A DNA stretch of 64,000 bases from JBFGFX01 sp965232455 (lineage in GTDB: Bacteria; Pseudomonadota; Gammaproteobacteria; Steroidobacterales; Woeseiaceae). The stretch lies in the NCBI GenBank assembly GCA_965232455.1, contig OZ246981.1, positions 3,596,001-3,660,000 of the forward strand, written 5' to 3'. The position numbers and the translations under genes were made by a program. Below are positions 36,142 to 44,759 of the stretch, in pieces; position 1 is the stretch's first letter, and every line of letters begins with the position of its first letter. The notes under the pieces are model-generated. The model was not told the origin of the DNA and searched no databases. It worked only from the letters and a program-made list of their open reading frames with translations.

Positions 36142-36378
36142 ATGCATCGCCTTCTCGATAAAACGTACCTGCGCCACGCTGTCGTCCTGTTGGTGCTCGG
36201 CTCGACCGTCGCCTGCACCGGCTCGCGGTATTACGCGGTGGACCGCCGCCAGGACAACACGGACTACGCCAACCGCATCGAGTGCCCGCCCAATACGCTG
36301 CCGGTCTGTTTCGAGCGCGGCGGGGAGATCGTTCAGTGCCGCTGCGAGCGCGACGACCGGCTCGGCGAGATCTATTAA
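36142..36378 (+). CDS. Small cysteine-rich exported protein, probable lipoprotein
   Basis: A 78-residue product. The ATG at 36142 follows GAAGGAG by eight bases; a TTG six bases upstream is less likely. The signal region HAVVLLVLGSTVACTGS places a possible lipid-modified cysteine at about residue 25, although the residue at -3 is Thr rather than Leu, so the lipobox is imperfect. The mature part has four further cysteines in 35 residues (RIECPP, PVCFERGG, VQCRCERDD), suggesting disulfides or a metal site. It follows the array of VWA proteins on the same strand, 96 bp after the coiled-coil gene. Unknown function. Confidence 0.7.
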   Translation: MHRLLDKTYLRHAVVLLVLGSTVACTGSRYYAVDRRQDNTDYANRIECPPNTLPVCFERGGEIVQCRCERDDRLGEIY

Positions 36379-36443
36379 GAAGCAGAAGAAAAAAAGCGGT
36401 GGTTGCGAAGCCGCTTCCAGCACCCACACCGGACTCGATCAAT

Positions 36444-37550
36444 ATGCAAAAACTCATCGACACTGATCGCAAGCGACCGCGTAGCCGCTCCCGCTGTTGT
36501 TTACCGTTCTTGTGCGCGATGCTCGCGATTGCCGCCGGCCCCGCCGCCGCCAACGGCGCAACGCTCGACGCGGGCTCGTTCGACGTCGCCCTCGGCGCGG
36601 CCCGGCAGATGCCGCGGCTGCACAGCATGCTGATCAGCCAGGACGAGGAGCTGATCGTCGAGGAGTATTTCAACGGCAAGCGGGGCAACGACACCGCCAA
36701 CGTCAAATCCGTCTCGAAGACGATCATGTCCGCGCTCATCGGCATTGCCATCGACCAGGGGCACATCGCGGGCGTCGATCAGCGCATCGGCGACTATTAC
36801 GAACTGCCGGACCCGCGCAAGCGCAACATCACGGTCGGCAACCTGCTGTCGATGCAGGCGGGTCTGGAGACAACCAGCTTTTACAACTACGGCGCCTGGG
36901 TGCTGAGCGACGACTGGCTGCGGTTTGCATTGGAACAGCCGCTCCAGGCCGAGCCCGGTACGCGCCTTCTCTACAGCACCGGAAACACCCACCTGCTCTC
37001 CGGCATCATCACGCAAGCGACCGGCCAGTCGACGCTGCAGTTCGCGCGCCGGGCGCTAGGGCAACCGATGGGCTTCGAGCTGGCGGCGTGGCCGCGGGAC
37101 CCGAACGGTATTTATTTCGGCGGCAACAACATGGAGCTGACGCCGCGGCAGATGCTCGCTTTCGGCCAGATGTATCTGAACGGCGGCCGCAACGGCGACC
37201 GTCAGGTGGTGCCGGCCGACTGGGTCGTGCGTTCGGTCGAACCGCGCGTGGAGTCGCCGCGCGAAAACGGCCGTTATTACGGCTACGGCTGGTGGATCCG
37301 GACGCTCGCCGGGTTCGAGGCGCCCTACGCCTGGGGTTACGGCGGGCAGTTCATCATGCTCGTGCCGGAGCTGGATCTGGTCGTGGTGACGACCTCGAGC
37401 AGCGAACCCGGCGCCGGGCGCCGCTCGCACATCCGCGGCCTCTATCGCCTGATCGAACATCAGGTCGTCAAGGCGGCCGCGGGCGAGCTGATCCGGCCGC
37501 CGCTGGCGCCGCGCCGTTCGTCGATCCGGACGCTCGACTCCGCCGAATAG
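36444..37550 (+). CDS. Exported serine hydrolase of the beta-lactamase/transpeptidase-like family
   Basis: A 368-residue protein from ATG 36444 (the frame is open to 36282, overlapping the small lipoprotein gene). A signal-like segment FLCAMLAIAAGPAAANGA comes after an arginine-rich start. Class-C-like motifs are S89-V-S-K92 in VKSVSKTIMSALIG (catalytic Ser and Lys), the Tyr motif LLYSTGNTHLLSG, and WGYGGQFIMLVPELDLVVV as the third strand. The family includes beta-lactamases, D-amino-acid peptidases and esterases; the Y-S-T in place of Y-x-N favours an esterase or peptidase over a beta-lactamase. It lies 65 bp after the lipoprotein gene. Confidence 0.85.
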   Translation: MQKLIDTDRKRPRSRSRCCLPFLCAMLAIAAGPAAANGATLDAGSFDVALGAARQMPRLHSMLISQDEELIVEEYFNGKRGNDTANVKSVSKTIMSALIGIAIDQGHIAGVDQRIGDYYELPDPRKRNITVGNLLSMQAGLETTSFYNYGAWVLSDDWLRFALEQPLQAEPGTRLLYSTGNTHLLSGIITQATGQSTLQFARRALGQPMGFELAAWPRDPNGIYFGGNNMELTPRQMLAFGQMYLNGGRNGDRQVVPADWVVRSVEPRVESPRENGRYYGYGWWIRTLAGFEAPYAWGYGGQFIMLVPELDLVVVTTSSSEPGAGRRSHIRGLYRLIEHQVVKAAAGELIRPPLAPRRSSIRTLDSAE

Positions 37551-37580
37551 CGGCCCACGCCGGGATACGAAACCTGCCGC

Positions 37581-38909
37581 TCAGGCCGCAACAGGCGTCT
37601 TTTTCGTCAGGCCTTCCGCCAGCGATTCGAGACTGCGGCCGCGCGTTTCGGGCATCACGAACAGCACGAACAAAAGCTGCAACACCATGAGCGCGGCGAA
37701 AAACGCGAAAATCGCGCCCGGACTGAATGCGCCCAGAGCATACGGCATCAAGAGCGTAATCGTCGCCGCGCCAACCCAGTGCGTGCCGCAGCCCAGCGAC
37801 TGACCTTTTGCCCGTACGTCGTTCGGAAAAATCTCCGCGATGAACACCCATATGACCGCGCCCTGCCCGACCGCGTGAGACGCGATGAATAGGAACACGA
37901 ATACGACGACCGGCAGGCCGCCTGCGTCCGTGTAAAACGCCCAGGACACGGCGGACAGCGAAACGATGTAACCGACGGAGCCGATCAGCATCAGCGCGCG
38001 GCGGCCGGCCTTGTCGATCAGGTACATGCCCAGCAACGTCATCGTCAGGTTGACGGCGCCGATGCCGGCCGTGGACAGGAGCGCGGCGCTTTCGTCGAGC
38101 CCCGCCACACCGAACACGCGCGGCGCAAAATAGATGATGAAGTTGATGCCGGAGAGCTGGTTGAACAACGCGATCAGGAACGCGAGCATCACCGGAAACG
38201 CATACAGGCGCGAGAACAGGCGCCCTCCACCACGCTCGTCCCTAGCGTGCTGCATCTCGGCCACGATCGCATCGGTGCGGTCGGGGTTGATGCGGTCCAG
38301 GACCCGCCGGCTGGCCGCCTCGTCGCGCTTATGCAGCAGAAGCCAGCGCGGGCTTTCCGGCAGCTTTACGGTCATCAGCAGGAAAGCAAGCGCCGGCAGC
38401 GCTTCGATGCCCAACATCCAGCGCCAGCCGAGATCGAAAAACGTCGACAGCAGATAGTTCGAGAGAAACGCGACGAGAATGCCGAAGACGATCTGAAACT
38501 GATACAGCGCCACGAGCCGGCCCCGCTGCTCGCGCGGCGCAATCTCGGAGATGTAGGCCGGCACGACGATCGACGACATGCCGACACCGAGACCGCCGAC
38601 GAAGCGCATCGCCGCAAAAAAATAGGGATCGGTGGCGAGCGCCGAGCCCAGCGCCGACAGGAGATACAGTGTGCCCAACAGAATCAGCGAAGCCCGACGG
38701 CCGAGGCGATCGCAGGGGACATTGCCGACCAGCGCGCCGATCACGGTGCCCCACAGCGCCGATGACATGACCACGGCGCCGTGGAACAAGTCGCCGCTCC
38801 GCCAGAGCGACTGCAACGCGAGGTCGGCGCCGGAAATCACGGCCGTGTCGAAGCCGAACAGGAACCCGCCGACGGCAACCGCGGCCGACCAATAGACAAC
38901 CTTACCCAC
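37581..38909 (-). CDS. Sugar-porter family MFS transporter
   Basis: A 442-residue, 12-helix transporter from a GTG start behind GGGGGAG. Sugar-porter signatures are GFLFGFDTAVISGA in helix 1, DRLGRRASLILLG after helix 2, APREQRGRLVALYQ, the PESPRWLL loop after helix 6, NQLSGINFIIYF in helix 7, DKAGRRALMLIG and the terminal PETRGRSLE. Members carry hexoses or pentoses with H+; XylE-like length and motifs fit, but the sugar is unknown. It is convergent with the serine hydrolase gene (30 bp) and divergent from peptide deformylase. Confidence 0.92.
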   Translation of the reverse strand: MGKVVYWSAAVAVGGFLFGFDTAVISGADLALQSLWRSGDLFHGAVVMSSALWGTVIGALVGNVPCDRLGRRASLILLGTLYLLSALGSALATDPYFFAAMRFVGGLGVGMSSIVVPAYISEIAPREQRGRLVALYQFQIVFGILVAFLSNYLLSTFFDLGWRWMLGIEALPALAFLLMTVKLPESPRWLLLHKRDEAASRRVLDRINPDRTDAIVAEMQHARDERGGGRLFSRLYAFPVMLAFLIALFNQLSGINFIIYFAPRVFGVAGLDESAALLSTAGIGAVNLTMTLLGMYLIDKAGRRALMLIGSVGYIVSLSAVSWAFYTDAGGLPVVVFVFLFIASHAVGQGAVIWVFIAEIFPNDVRAKGQSLGCGTHWVGAATITLLMPYALGAFSPGAIFAFFAALMVLQLLFVLFVMPETRGRSLESLAEGLTKKTPVAA

Positions 38910-39139
38910 GTCTGCTCCCCCTTTGAGCGCGCGCCGAGTCCGCGCACTTTTGGTGTCAAGGTAGCAGATTACGACGCGGCACGGTGGCCGGCGTGGCGGC
39001 TTGAATAATCGAACAAGGGCGCCATTTTGACTGGCAGCGGGATCTTTGATAACCAGATCCTCGATTTGACGCGTGAAGCGAAGGACCTAGCGCCGGCAAG
39101 ACGGGCTGTCCTGCGTCGCGCCAACAGACGGTACACAGA

Positions 39140-39685
39140 ATGACGGTTAGGAAGGTATTACGCATGGGCGACCCGCGGCTGCGCCAGGTGGCGGAGCCCG
39201 TCACGCATTTCGACACGCCGGAGCTGCACGCCCTGATCGCCGACATGCGCGACACGATGGACGCGTACGACGGCGCGGGACTCGCGGCCACCCAGATTGG
39301 CGTGATGCAACGCGTCATGATTTTCGGCATTGAATCGAATCCGCGTTACCCGGATGCCGAGGTAGTGCCCATGACCACGCTGATAAACCCGGAATTCGAG
39401 GTTGTGGACGACACGCCCGAAGCCGGCTGGGAAGGCTGCCTGAGCGTGCCGGGTATGCGCGGCATCGTCTCGCGTCCGGCGCATATCCGCTATCGCGGCT
39501 ACGACGAGGTCGGCATGCTGATCGAACGCGAGGTGGACGGATTCCACGCACGGGTGTTTCAGCACGAATACGATCACCTCGACGGCGTGCTGTATCCGGA
39601 CCGGATCGAGGACTTCCGGAACTTCGGGTTTGTCGAGGAGCTGGATGCGGCCTACGAAGCCGGGCTGACACCGGAAGAGACCTGA
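39140..39685 (+). CDS. def: Peptide deformylase
   Basis: A 181-residue protein with all three deformylase motifs in order: GAGLAATQIG at 45-54, EGCLSVPG at 98-105 (Cys ligand) and QHEYDHLDG at 141-149 (two His ligands and catalytic Glu). It removes the formyl group from nascent N-termini. The usual partner fmt is not next to it, and the primary copy in most genomes sits with fmt and sun, so this may be a second deformylase. The C-terminus (FGFVEELDAAYEAG) is shorter than in E. coli Def. It is a single-gene unit. Confidence 0.95.
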   Translation: MTVRKVLRMGDPRLRQVAEPVTHFDTPELHALIADMRDTMDAYDGAGLAATQIGVMQRVMIFGIESNPRYPDAEVVPMTTLINPEFEVVDDTPEAGWEGCLSVPGMRGIVSRPAHIRYRGYDEVGMLIEREVDGFHARVFQHEYDHLDGVLYPDRIEDFRNFGFVEELDAAYEAGLTPEET

Positions 39686-39892
39686 CCCTCCCGGCGCGAC
39701 GTCGCGGACACGCGGAGCGCGGCCCCCCCCCCGGCAGGCCTCAAAAGCGGCGTCGCCCGACCGCCCTTCCGTGCCGACTTACTCACAGCGAAACACGCCG
39801 CGCAAAGACGATTGAACCCGCCCCGAGGCAGCACCTCTAATCGGCCGGACATTCTGCAAGCCGCCACCGGCGGTCAACGACTCGGGGGAACA

Positions 39893-40780
39893 ATGATCAA
39901 ACACAAAGGAATTCGCACGGCTTTTGTTTCGACGGTGTTTCCACTACTCGCGATATCCGCACCGGCGTTCGCCGAGGTGATCGACGGCAGCGCCGTAACC
40001 GTGGCGACGGTCGAGGGCCTGAGCCGTCCCGAAGCCGTGCGTTACGATCCCGAGCTGGACGTCTTTTTCGTCGCCAACTTCAACGGCGACGCGGCGGGCG
40101 ACGCAAACGGCTTCGTGTCGAAAGTGTCCGCGGACGGCGAGATCCTCGAGCTCAGGTTCATGCAGGGCAGCGAACGCTGGCCGTTCCACGGCGGGCGCGG
40201 CATGTACGTCGACGGGCGCGGCCTGTGGGTGCTGGATGCCGGCGGCGCGCATTTCTTCGACCGCCGGAGCGGCGAGCAGCTCGACTTCGTCGACTTCTCC
40301 GAATTCGAGCTGGGTTTTCTGAACGACATCGTGATGGCGAACGACGGTGCACTGTACGTGACGGACACGGGGACGAACAGCCTGTACCGAATGGCGGACG
40401 GTTCGGTGTCGCTGGCCGCAAAAACGCCGGTCCCGGCCAACGGCGTCACGCTGAACCCCGATACCGGCCGGCTGCTGCTGATGCCCTGGCGCGGCGCGCT
40501 GGAGTTTTACGAGTGGAATGTCGAGAGCGGCGAGTTCACGTTGGTCGGCAAAGCCGACGGCGGCGGCAACTTCGACGGCGCCGAGTTCGTCAACGGTGCA
40601 ATCTTGTCAGCGAGCCAGGAGGACAGCAGCCTGCACCTCATGACCAACGGCGTAGATAGACCGTTCATTACGCTGCCCGGCAGACCCGCGGACATCGGCA
40701 TCGACACGAAAAGGAAGCGGGTGGCGGTGCCTTACGTCGCGCTCGATCGTGTGGATATTCTTTTGTTGGATGATTCGTAG
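39893..40780 (+). CDS. Exported six-bladed beta-propeller protein (SMP-30/NHL-like)
   Basis: A 295-residue protein from ATG 39893 behind GGGGGA; the frame is open to 39812. The signal peptide ends ISAPAFAEV. Propeller repeats appear as GLSRPEAVRYDPELDVFFVA, GRGMYVDGRGLWVLDAGG, LNDIVMANDGALYVTDTGT and GVTLNPDTGRLLLMPW, the spacing of SMP-30/gluconolactonase or strictosidine-synthase-like propellers. Lactonase activity needs a calcium site that I cannot confirm. A tRNA-Arg remnant starts four bases after its stop codon. Confidence 0.75.
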   Translation: MIKHKGIRTAFVSTVFPLLAISAPAFAEVIDGSAVTVATVEGLSRPEAVRYDPELDVFFVANFNGDAAGDANGFVSKVSADGEILELRFMQGSERWPFHGGRGMYVDGRGLWVLDAGGAHFFDRRSGEQLDFVDFSEFELGFLNDIVMANDGALYVTDTGTNSLYRMADGSVSLAAKTPVPANGVTLNPDTGRLLLMPWRGALEFYEWNVESGEFTLVGKADGGGNFDGAEFVNGAILSASQEDSSLHLMTNGVDRPFITLPGRPADIGIDTKRKRVAVPYVALDRVDILLLDDS

Positions 40781-40784
40781 CAGG

Positions 40785-40865
40785 CCTGGCTACGAACCAG
40801 GCGGTCGGGAGTTCGTACCGAGACCGGCGTAGCCGGGCGACAAGCGTAGCAATCTCTCCGGGCGC
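40785..40865 (+). pseudogene. Interrupted 3' half of a tRNA-Arg(ACG)
   Basis: 40785-40801 is a perfect anticodon arm, CCTGG-CTACGAA-CCAGG, with anticodon ACG, followed by variable loop CGGTC and T-stem GGGAG with loop start TTCG (to 40815). The rest of the T-loop and arm, AAT-CTCTC, and the acceptor-like CGGGCGC resume at 40851-40865. A 35-base segment (40816-40850) splits the T-loop. The 5' half (acceptor and D arm) is missing, since the preceding gene ends at 40780. It matches the 3' half of gammaproteobacterial tRNA-Arg(ACG) closely but cannot be functional. Confidence 0.6.
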
Positions 40866-40923
40866 CAAAAACTAAACGGCCCCTTATACGCACTATCCGC
40901 CCACGGCCGGCCAGGGCTTTCGA

Positions 40924-41970
40924 TTAGCCGATGACTTCCGTATAGAGACGGTAGATGTTCTGGCCGAACAGCTTTTCGAGATCGCCTTCGCTCATACCAC
41001 GCTTGGCGAGCGCATCCCAGATCGTCTCCATGCGGCGAGGGCCATTGAGCTCCTCGAAATAGAGTGGCCAATGCTCGCGTTTGAAGTTGGCGCCTTCCTC
41101 GGCAGCGAGTTCATCCAGGTATTCCTGGGTCAGGACGAGACGCCGATGGTCCCGATCCGATCCGATGCAGACGCCCTCGATACCCGCGACGTTGATGGCG
41201 TGTTCAATGTGCTCGTAGTAGACGTGAACGGCGTCTTCGACCTGGCGCGTCATAAAGGGTCGCATCTGGGTGACGCCGAACAGGCCGCCTTTCTCAGCGA
41301 TCGCGCGGATGTTTTCGTCCGTTGTGTTCCGTTCGTGATCGAACAGCGCCATGCAGCAGGAATGCGACACGATGACCGGGTCTTTCGAGGCGGCAATCGT
41401 GTCAGCCATCGTCTTCATTCCGGCGTGGGAGAGGTCAATGAGCATCCCGGTGTCGTTCATTTTTTCCACGAGTTGGTGCCCGAACTTCGTGAGCCCGGAG
41501 TCGTTGAGCTCCTTGCAGCCGGCGGCGGCCCAGTTCTGGTGGTTGTAGGTCATCTGGCTGGAGCGAACACCGAGATCGTAGAACCGATCGACGTTGTCGA
41601 GATCACGACCGAACTGCGTCGAGTTCTGGAACAGGTAGAACATCGCAACCCTGCCCTCCTCGCGCGCCCGGTCAATATCGGCCACGGAGGTCGCCATCGT
41701 CCAGAAAGCCGGGCCGTTCTCAATAATACGGTTGTAGAGCTCGATGCCTTCCATCGCCAGCTCATAGGCCTGCTGCTCATAAGATTTCGGGTCGCACAAC
41801 GTAATCGCGATCGCATTGAGCCCGGAATCGACCATCTCCTGGCAAAGCTCGTCGGTGTACTCTTCACGAACTTCACCCATCGCATCGAACACGAGGGCGG
41901 CCTGCGTGGGTGTCAGGCCCTGCGCTTCAGTTGGCGAGGTGCCCGGATTGGACTCTTGTTGGTTGGTCAT
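40924..41970 (-). CDS. M19 (membrane dipeptidase)-like protein with altered metal site
   Basis: A 348-residue TIM-barrel protein of the renal-dipeptidase family. MLIDLSHAGMKTMADTI and PVIVSHSCCMALFDHERN preserve the two distal histidine ligands (His182, His203), and MTYNHQNWAAAGC and GVCIGSDRD fit the barrel. The N-terminal H-x-D ligand pair of classical M19 enzymes is absent (VFDAM at 27-31) and the bridging glutamate is replaced in YLFQNS (residues 112-117). This looks like the divergent QN-containing M19 group rather than a damaged gene, since the other copy in the operon has the same changes. No signal peptide, so it is cytoplasmic. Last gene of the seven-gene operon; its ATG overlaps the upstream stop. 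Confidence 0.82.
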   Translation of the reverse strand: MTNQQESNPGTSPTEAQGLTPTQAALVFDAMGEVREEYTDELCQEMVDSGLNAIAITLCDPKSYEQQAYELAMEGIELYNRIIENGPAFWTMATSVADIDRAREEGRVAMFYLFQNSTQFGRDLDNVDRFYDLGVRSSQMTYNHQNWAAAGCKELNDSGLTKFGHQLVEKMNDTGMLIDLSHAGMKTMADTIAASKDPVIVSHSCCMALFDHERNTTDENIRAIAEKGGLFGVTQMRPFMTRQVEDAVHVYYEHIEHAINVAGIEGVCIGSDRDHRRLVLTQEYLDELAAEEGANFKREHWPLYFEELNGPRRMETIWDALAKRGMSEGDLEKLFGQNIYRLYTEVIG

Positions 41971-42968
41971 TTTGTCCCCCTGGTTGAATCGGTCGATGAG
42001 AGTTCGATTGGAAAATGACAGGCGACCCTGTGTTCGCCATGCTCGGAATGGGAATGCAGCAGCGTTTCGTCTTCAGCACATCGACTGCCGGCAATAGGGC
42101 ACCGTGTACGAAAGGCGCAGCCGGAGGGTGGTGATAGCGGATTGGGAACGTCACCTTCCAGGGCTTGCACCTCCGATTTGCCGGAGAACGGGTCGGGTAT
42201 AGCGGCGAGCAGGGCGCGGGTATACGGGTGCATCGGCGCGCCGAAGACTTCGGCCCAGCTGCCCGACTCGATGATCTTGCCCACGTACATCACGGCGACC
42301 CGGTCACACAGGTGTTCTATCACCGTCAGGTCATGCGAGACGATGATGTAGGAAAGAGAGAACTCTTCCTTGAGCTTGAGCAACAGATTGATGATCTGTG
42401 CACGTACCGACACGTCGAGGGCAGAGACGGGTTCGTCGCCGATCACGAGCTGCGGTTCCATGATCAGTGCTCGGGCAATGCAGATCCGCTGGCGCTGGCC
42501 GCCCGAAAACTGGTGAGGGAAGAGCGCTGCCTGCTCCTCAGTCAGGCCGACCGCACGCAGGATTTTCGCCACTTTGGCGTCTCTCGCCGCCTTGTCCGAC
42601 ACGCCGTTGATTTTTAGCGGCTCCTCGAGCGCCCGCCGGATGGAATGTCTCGGGTTGAGGGACGCATAAGGGTCCTGGAACACCATCTGCACATGGCTCG
42701 CCAGCGCGCCCTTGTGGCCTTGCCGCAGCGCGTCATGTGATTTACCCGCCAGGGTGATGTGGCCGGCGGTCGGAGCGACGAGCCCGGCTATAGCCAGGCT
42801 CAAGGTTGATTTCCCGCAGCCCGATTCACCGACGAGACCTAAGCATTCCCCCGGCGCCACGTGGAGGCTGACACCCTCCACCGCTTTCAACGCGCGCCGC
42901 CTGCCCCGGTACCTGACCGAATAGTGGACCGAAAGGTCCTGGACGTCGACGAGGTTAGTGTCAGCCAT
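41967..42968 (-). CDS. Peptide ABC transporter ATP-binding protein (DppF/OppF-type)
   Basis: A 333-residue ATPase: Walker A GLVGESGCGKST (about 44-55), Q-loop VFQDPYASLNPRH, signature FSGGQRQRICIARAL, Walker B LVIGDEPVSALD and switch IIVSHDL. The OppF/DppF C-terminal extension is present with CAFRTRCPIAGSRCAEDE, which in this family binds an iron-sulfur cluster in some members. It powers peptide import together with the second ATPase upstream. It overlaps the preceding gene by eight bases and the next by four. Confidence 0.95.
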   Translation of the reverse strand: MADTNLVDVQDLSVHYSVRYRGRRRALKAVEGVSLHVAPGECLGLVGESGCGKSTLSLAIAGLVAPTAGHITLAGKSHDALRQGHKGALASHVQMVFQDPYASLNPRHSIRRALEEPLKINGVSDKAARDAKVAKILRAVGLTEEQAALFPHQFSGGQRQRICIARALIMEPQLVIGDEPVSALDVSVRAQIINLLLKLKEEFSLSYIIVSHDLTVIEHLCDRVAVMYVGKIIESGSWAEVFGAPMHPYTRALLAAIPDPFSGKSEVQALEGDVPNPLSPPSGCAFRTRCPIAGSRCAEDETLLHSHSEHGEHRVACHFPIELSSTDSTRGTK

Positions 42969-43932
42969 ACAGGTGGCACCTCACGTAGCCGCCCGTCGAC
43001 AAGTCCGAGGCGACGGTGTTCTGGTCGCAACGATCCAGTGCGCGAGAACAGCGATCCCGAAACGAGCAACCCGAAGGAAACTGACCGAGCCCGGGAACCA
43101 CGCCCGGGATTTCAGTCAGTGGCTGCTGGCCGACGCGAGCCCGGTTACCCAGGCGGGGCAGCGACTTCAGGAGGTCCTGGGTGTAGGGGTGTTGCGGTTC
43201 GCTAAACAGCCGGTCCGCTACCTGCGATTCGACGATTTTTCCGGCATACATCACTGCCACTTCCGAGCAACGTTGCGCGACCAGGCCGAGATCATGCGAG
43301 ATCAGGAGCAGCGCCGTGCCTTGTGATTCGCACAGCGCAGCCATCAGGTCGAGCACCTGGGCCTGCACCGACATATCCAGTGCGGTCGTCGGCTCGTCCG
43401 CGATCAGGAGCTTCGGCTGGCATGCCAGTGCAATGGCGATCATTACCCGCTGGCGCATACCGCCGGACAGTTGATGCGGATAGTCCTCGGCCCGTTTTGA
43501 CGCGGCCGGAATCTTGACCGCGGCCAGTGCGTCGATCGCCATGGCCCTCGCTTCCCGACGGCCGGCGTTTCGATGCAGCCGGAACATCTCGGCGACCTGC
43601 GCGCCGACACTCATGACCGGGTTGAGCGCCATCATCGGCTCCTGAAAGACCATGGCGATCTCGGTGCCCCGAATCTGCTGCCACTGGCGATTGGAAAACT
43701 CGTGGAGTGCCTGACCCTGAAACGTGATCCGACCACCCGTGACCCCGAGCGGTGGCTGCAACAGCCCCATCAGGGACAGCGCGGTGAGGCTCTTTCCGCA
43801 GCCCGATTCGCCAACCAGGCCCATCATCTCGCCGGACGCCAGTGTGAAGCTGACCTCATCTACGGCAACCACTTTCTGCCTGCCCCAATCCAGGCTGATC
43901 TGAAGATCCGAGACTTCCAGCAGGGCGCTCAC
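42961..43932 (-). CDS. Peptide ABC transporter ATP-binding protein (DppD/OppD-type)
   Basis: A 323-residue ATPase from GTG 43932, where GTGA overlaps the permease stop; the open frame runs on to 44040 but only shadows that gene. Motifs are Walker A GLVGESGCGKSL, VFQEPMMALNPVM, signature LSGGMRQRVMIAIAL, Walker B LLIADEPTTALD and LISHDLGLVAQ, with the C-terminal cysteine motif CSFRDRCSRALDRCDQ. The Lys-Ser-Leu Walker A variant and MM-ALNP Q-loop are typical of the DppD side of the heterodimer. Confidence 0.95.
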   Translation of the reverse strand: MSALLEVSDLQISLDWGRQKVVAVDEVSFTLASGEMMGLVGESGCGKSLTALSLMGLLQPPLGVTGGRITFQGQALHEFSNRQWQQIRGTEIAMVFQEPMMALNPVMSVGAQVAEMFRLHRNAGRREARAMAIDALAAVKIPAASKRAEDYPHQLSGGMRQRVMIAIALACQPKLLIADEPTTALDMSVQAQVLDLMAALCESQGTALLLISHDLGLVAQRCSEVAVMYAGKIVESQVADRLFSEPQHPYTQDLLKSLPRLGNRARVGQQPLTEIPGVVPGLGQFPSGCSFRDRCSRALDRCDQNTVASDLSTGGYVRCHLYG

Positions 43933-44759
43933 AGCCGGGTTACCGAGCGCGGGTCGAAACGGTCGCGCAATCCGTCGCCCAGCAGATTCAGTCCGAGGAC
44001 GCAGACGAAGATGGCGATCCCGGGGAAAATCGAGGCCCATGGGGCAAAGAACAGGCTGTCCCGGGCGTCGGACAGCATGCTGCCCCAGCTGGCCTGCGGC
44101 GGCTGTACGCCGAGCCCGAGGAAGGATAGCGCAGCCTCGCCGAGGATTGCCGAGCCCATCCCCAGGGTGCCAATGACGACGATCGGACCCAACATGTTCG
44201 GGAGCACCTGCGTTGCCATGATGCGGATGTCCCCGTAGCCAAGGACCTTTGCGGCCTGAACGTACTCGCGGGAGCGGAGTGACAGCGCCTGCGAACGCGC
44301 GATACGACAGGTATAGGCCCAGTTCGTCAGCGCGAGCGCAATCAGCAGGCTGCCGAGTCCCGGACCCAGTATCGCCATGATGGCCAACGCAAAAATCAGG
44401 GACGGGATAGCCAGCATCAGGTTGGTCAGGAAGCTGACAGCATCATCCCAGCGGCCGCCGAAGTATCCCGCTGAAACGCCCAGGACCAGGCCGATGACAG
44501 TGTTCACGAGCTGGGTGACGACACCGATCAGTAAGGAGACGCGGCCGCCATGAACGACGCGCACGAACACGTCTCGGCCCTGGTCGTCGGTACCGAACGG
44601 GTAGGCCAGGCTCGGCGGTTCCTCCGCGACCATCAGGTCGGCGTCCAGGACGGGGTCGTAGGGCCACAGCCACGGGGCCAGTACTGCGGGAATCGTGCAT
44701 AGCAGGACGAGACCCGCGCCGGCCAGCAAACTCCAGGAATGTGGAGTCCTGACCGTCAC
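43929..44759 (-). CDS. Peptide ABC transporter permease (DppC/OppC-type)
   Basis: A 276-residue membrane protein with about six helices, starting at GTG 44759 that overlaps the stop of the other permease (GTGA). The N-terminal OppC-type segment PWLWPYDPVLDADLM with YPFGTDDQGRDVFVRVVHGG is characteristic, and the ATPase-contact EAA loop reads YVQAAKVLGYGDIRIMATQVLPNML. It forms the translocation pore with the DppB-type permease. Confidence 0.94.
   Translation of the reverse strand: MTVRTPHSWSLLAGAGLVLLCTIPAVLAPWLWPYDPVLDADLMVAEEPPSLAYPFGTDDQGRDVFVRVVHGGRVSLLIGVVTQLVNTVIGLVLGVSAGYFGGRWDDAVSFLTNLMLAIPSLIFALAIMAILGPGLGSLLIALALTNWAYTCRIARSQALSLRSREYVQAAKVLGYGDIRIMATQVLPNMLGPIVVIGTLGMGSAILGEAALSFLGLGVQPPQASWGSMLSDARDSLFFAPWASIFPGIAIFVCVLGLNLLGDGLRDRFDPRSVTRL

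Noticed and set aside
36444..37550. Antibiotic resistance beta-lactamase
   Set aside because: The tyrosine motif is Y-S-T rather than Y-A/S-N and the K-T-G motif is missing, so an esterase or peptidase-like role is more likely.
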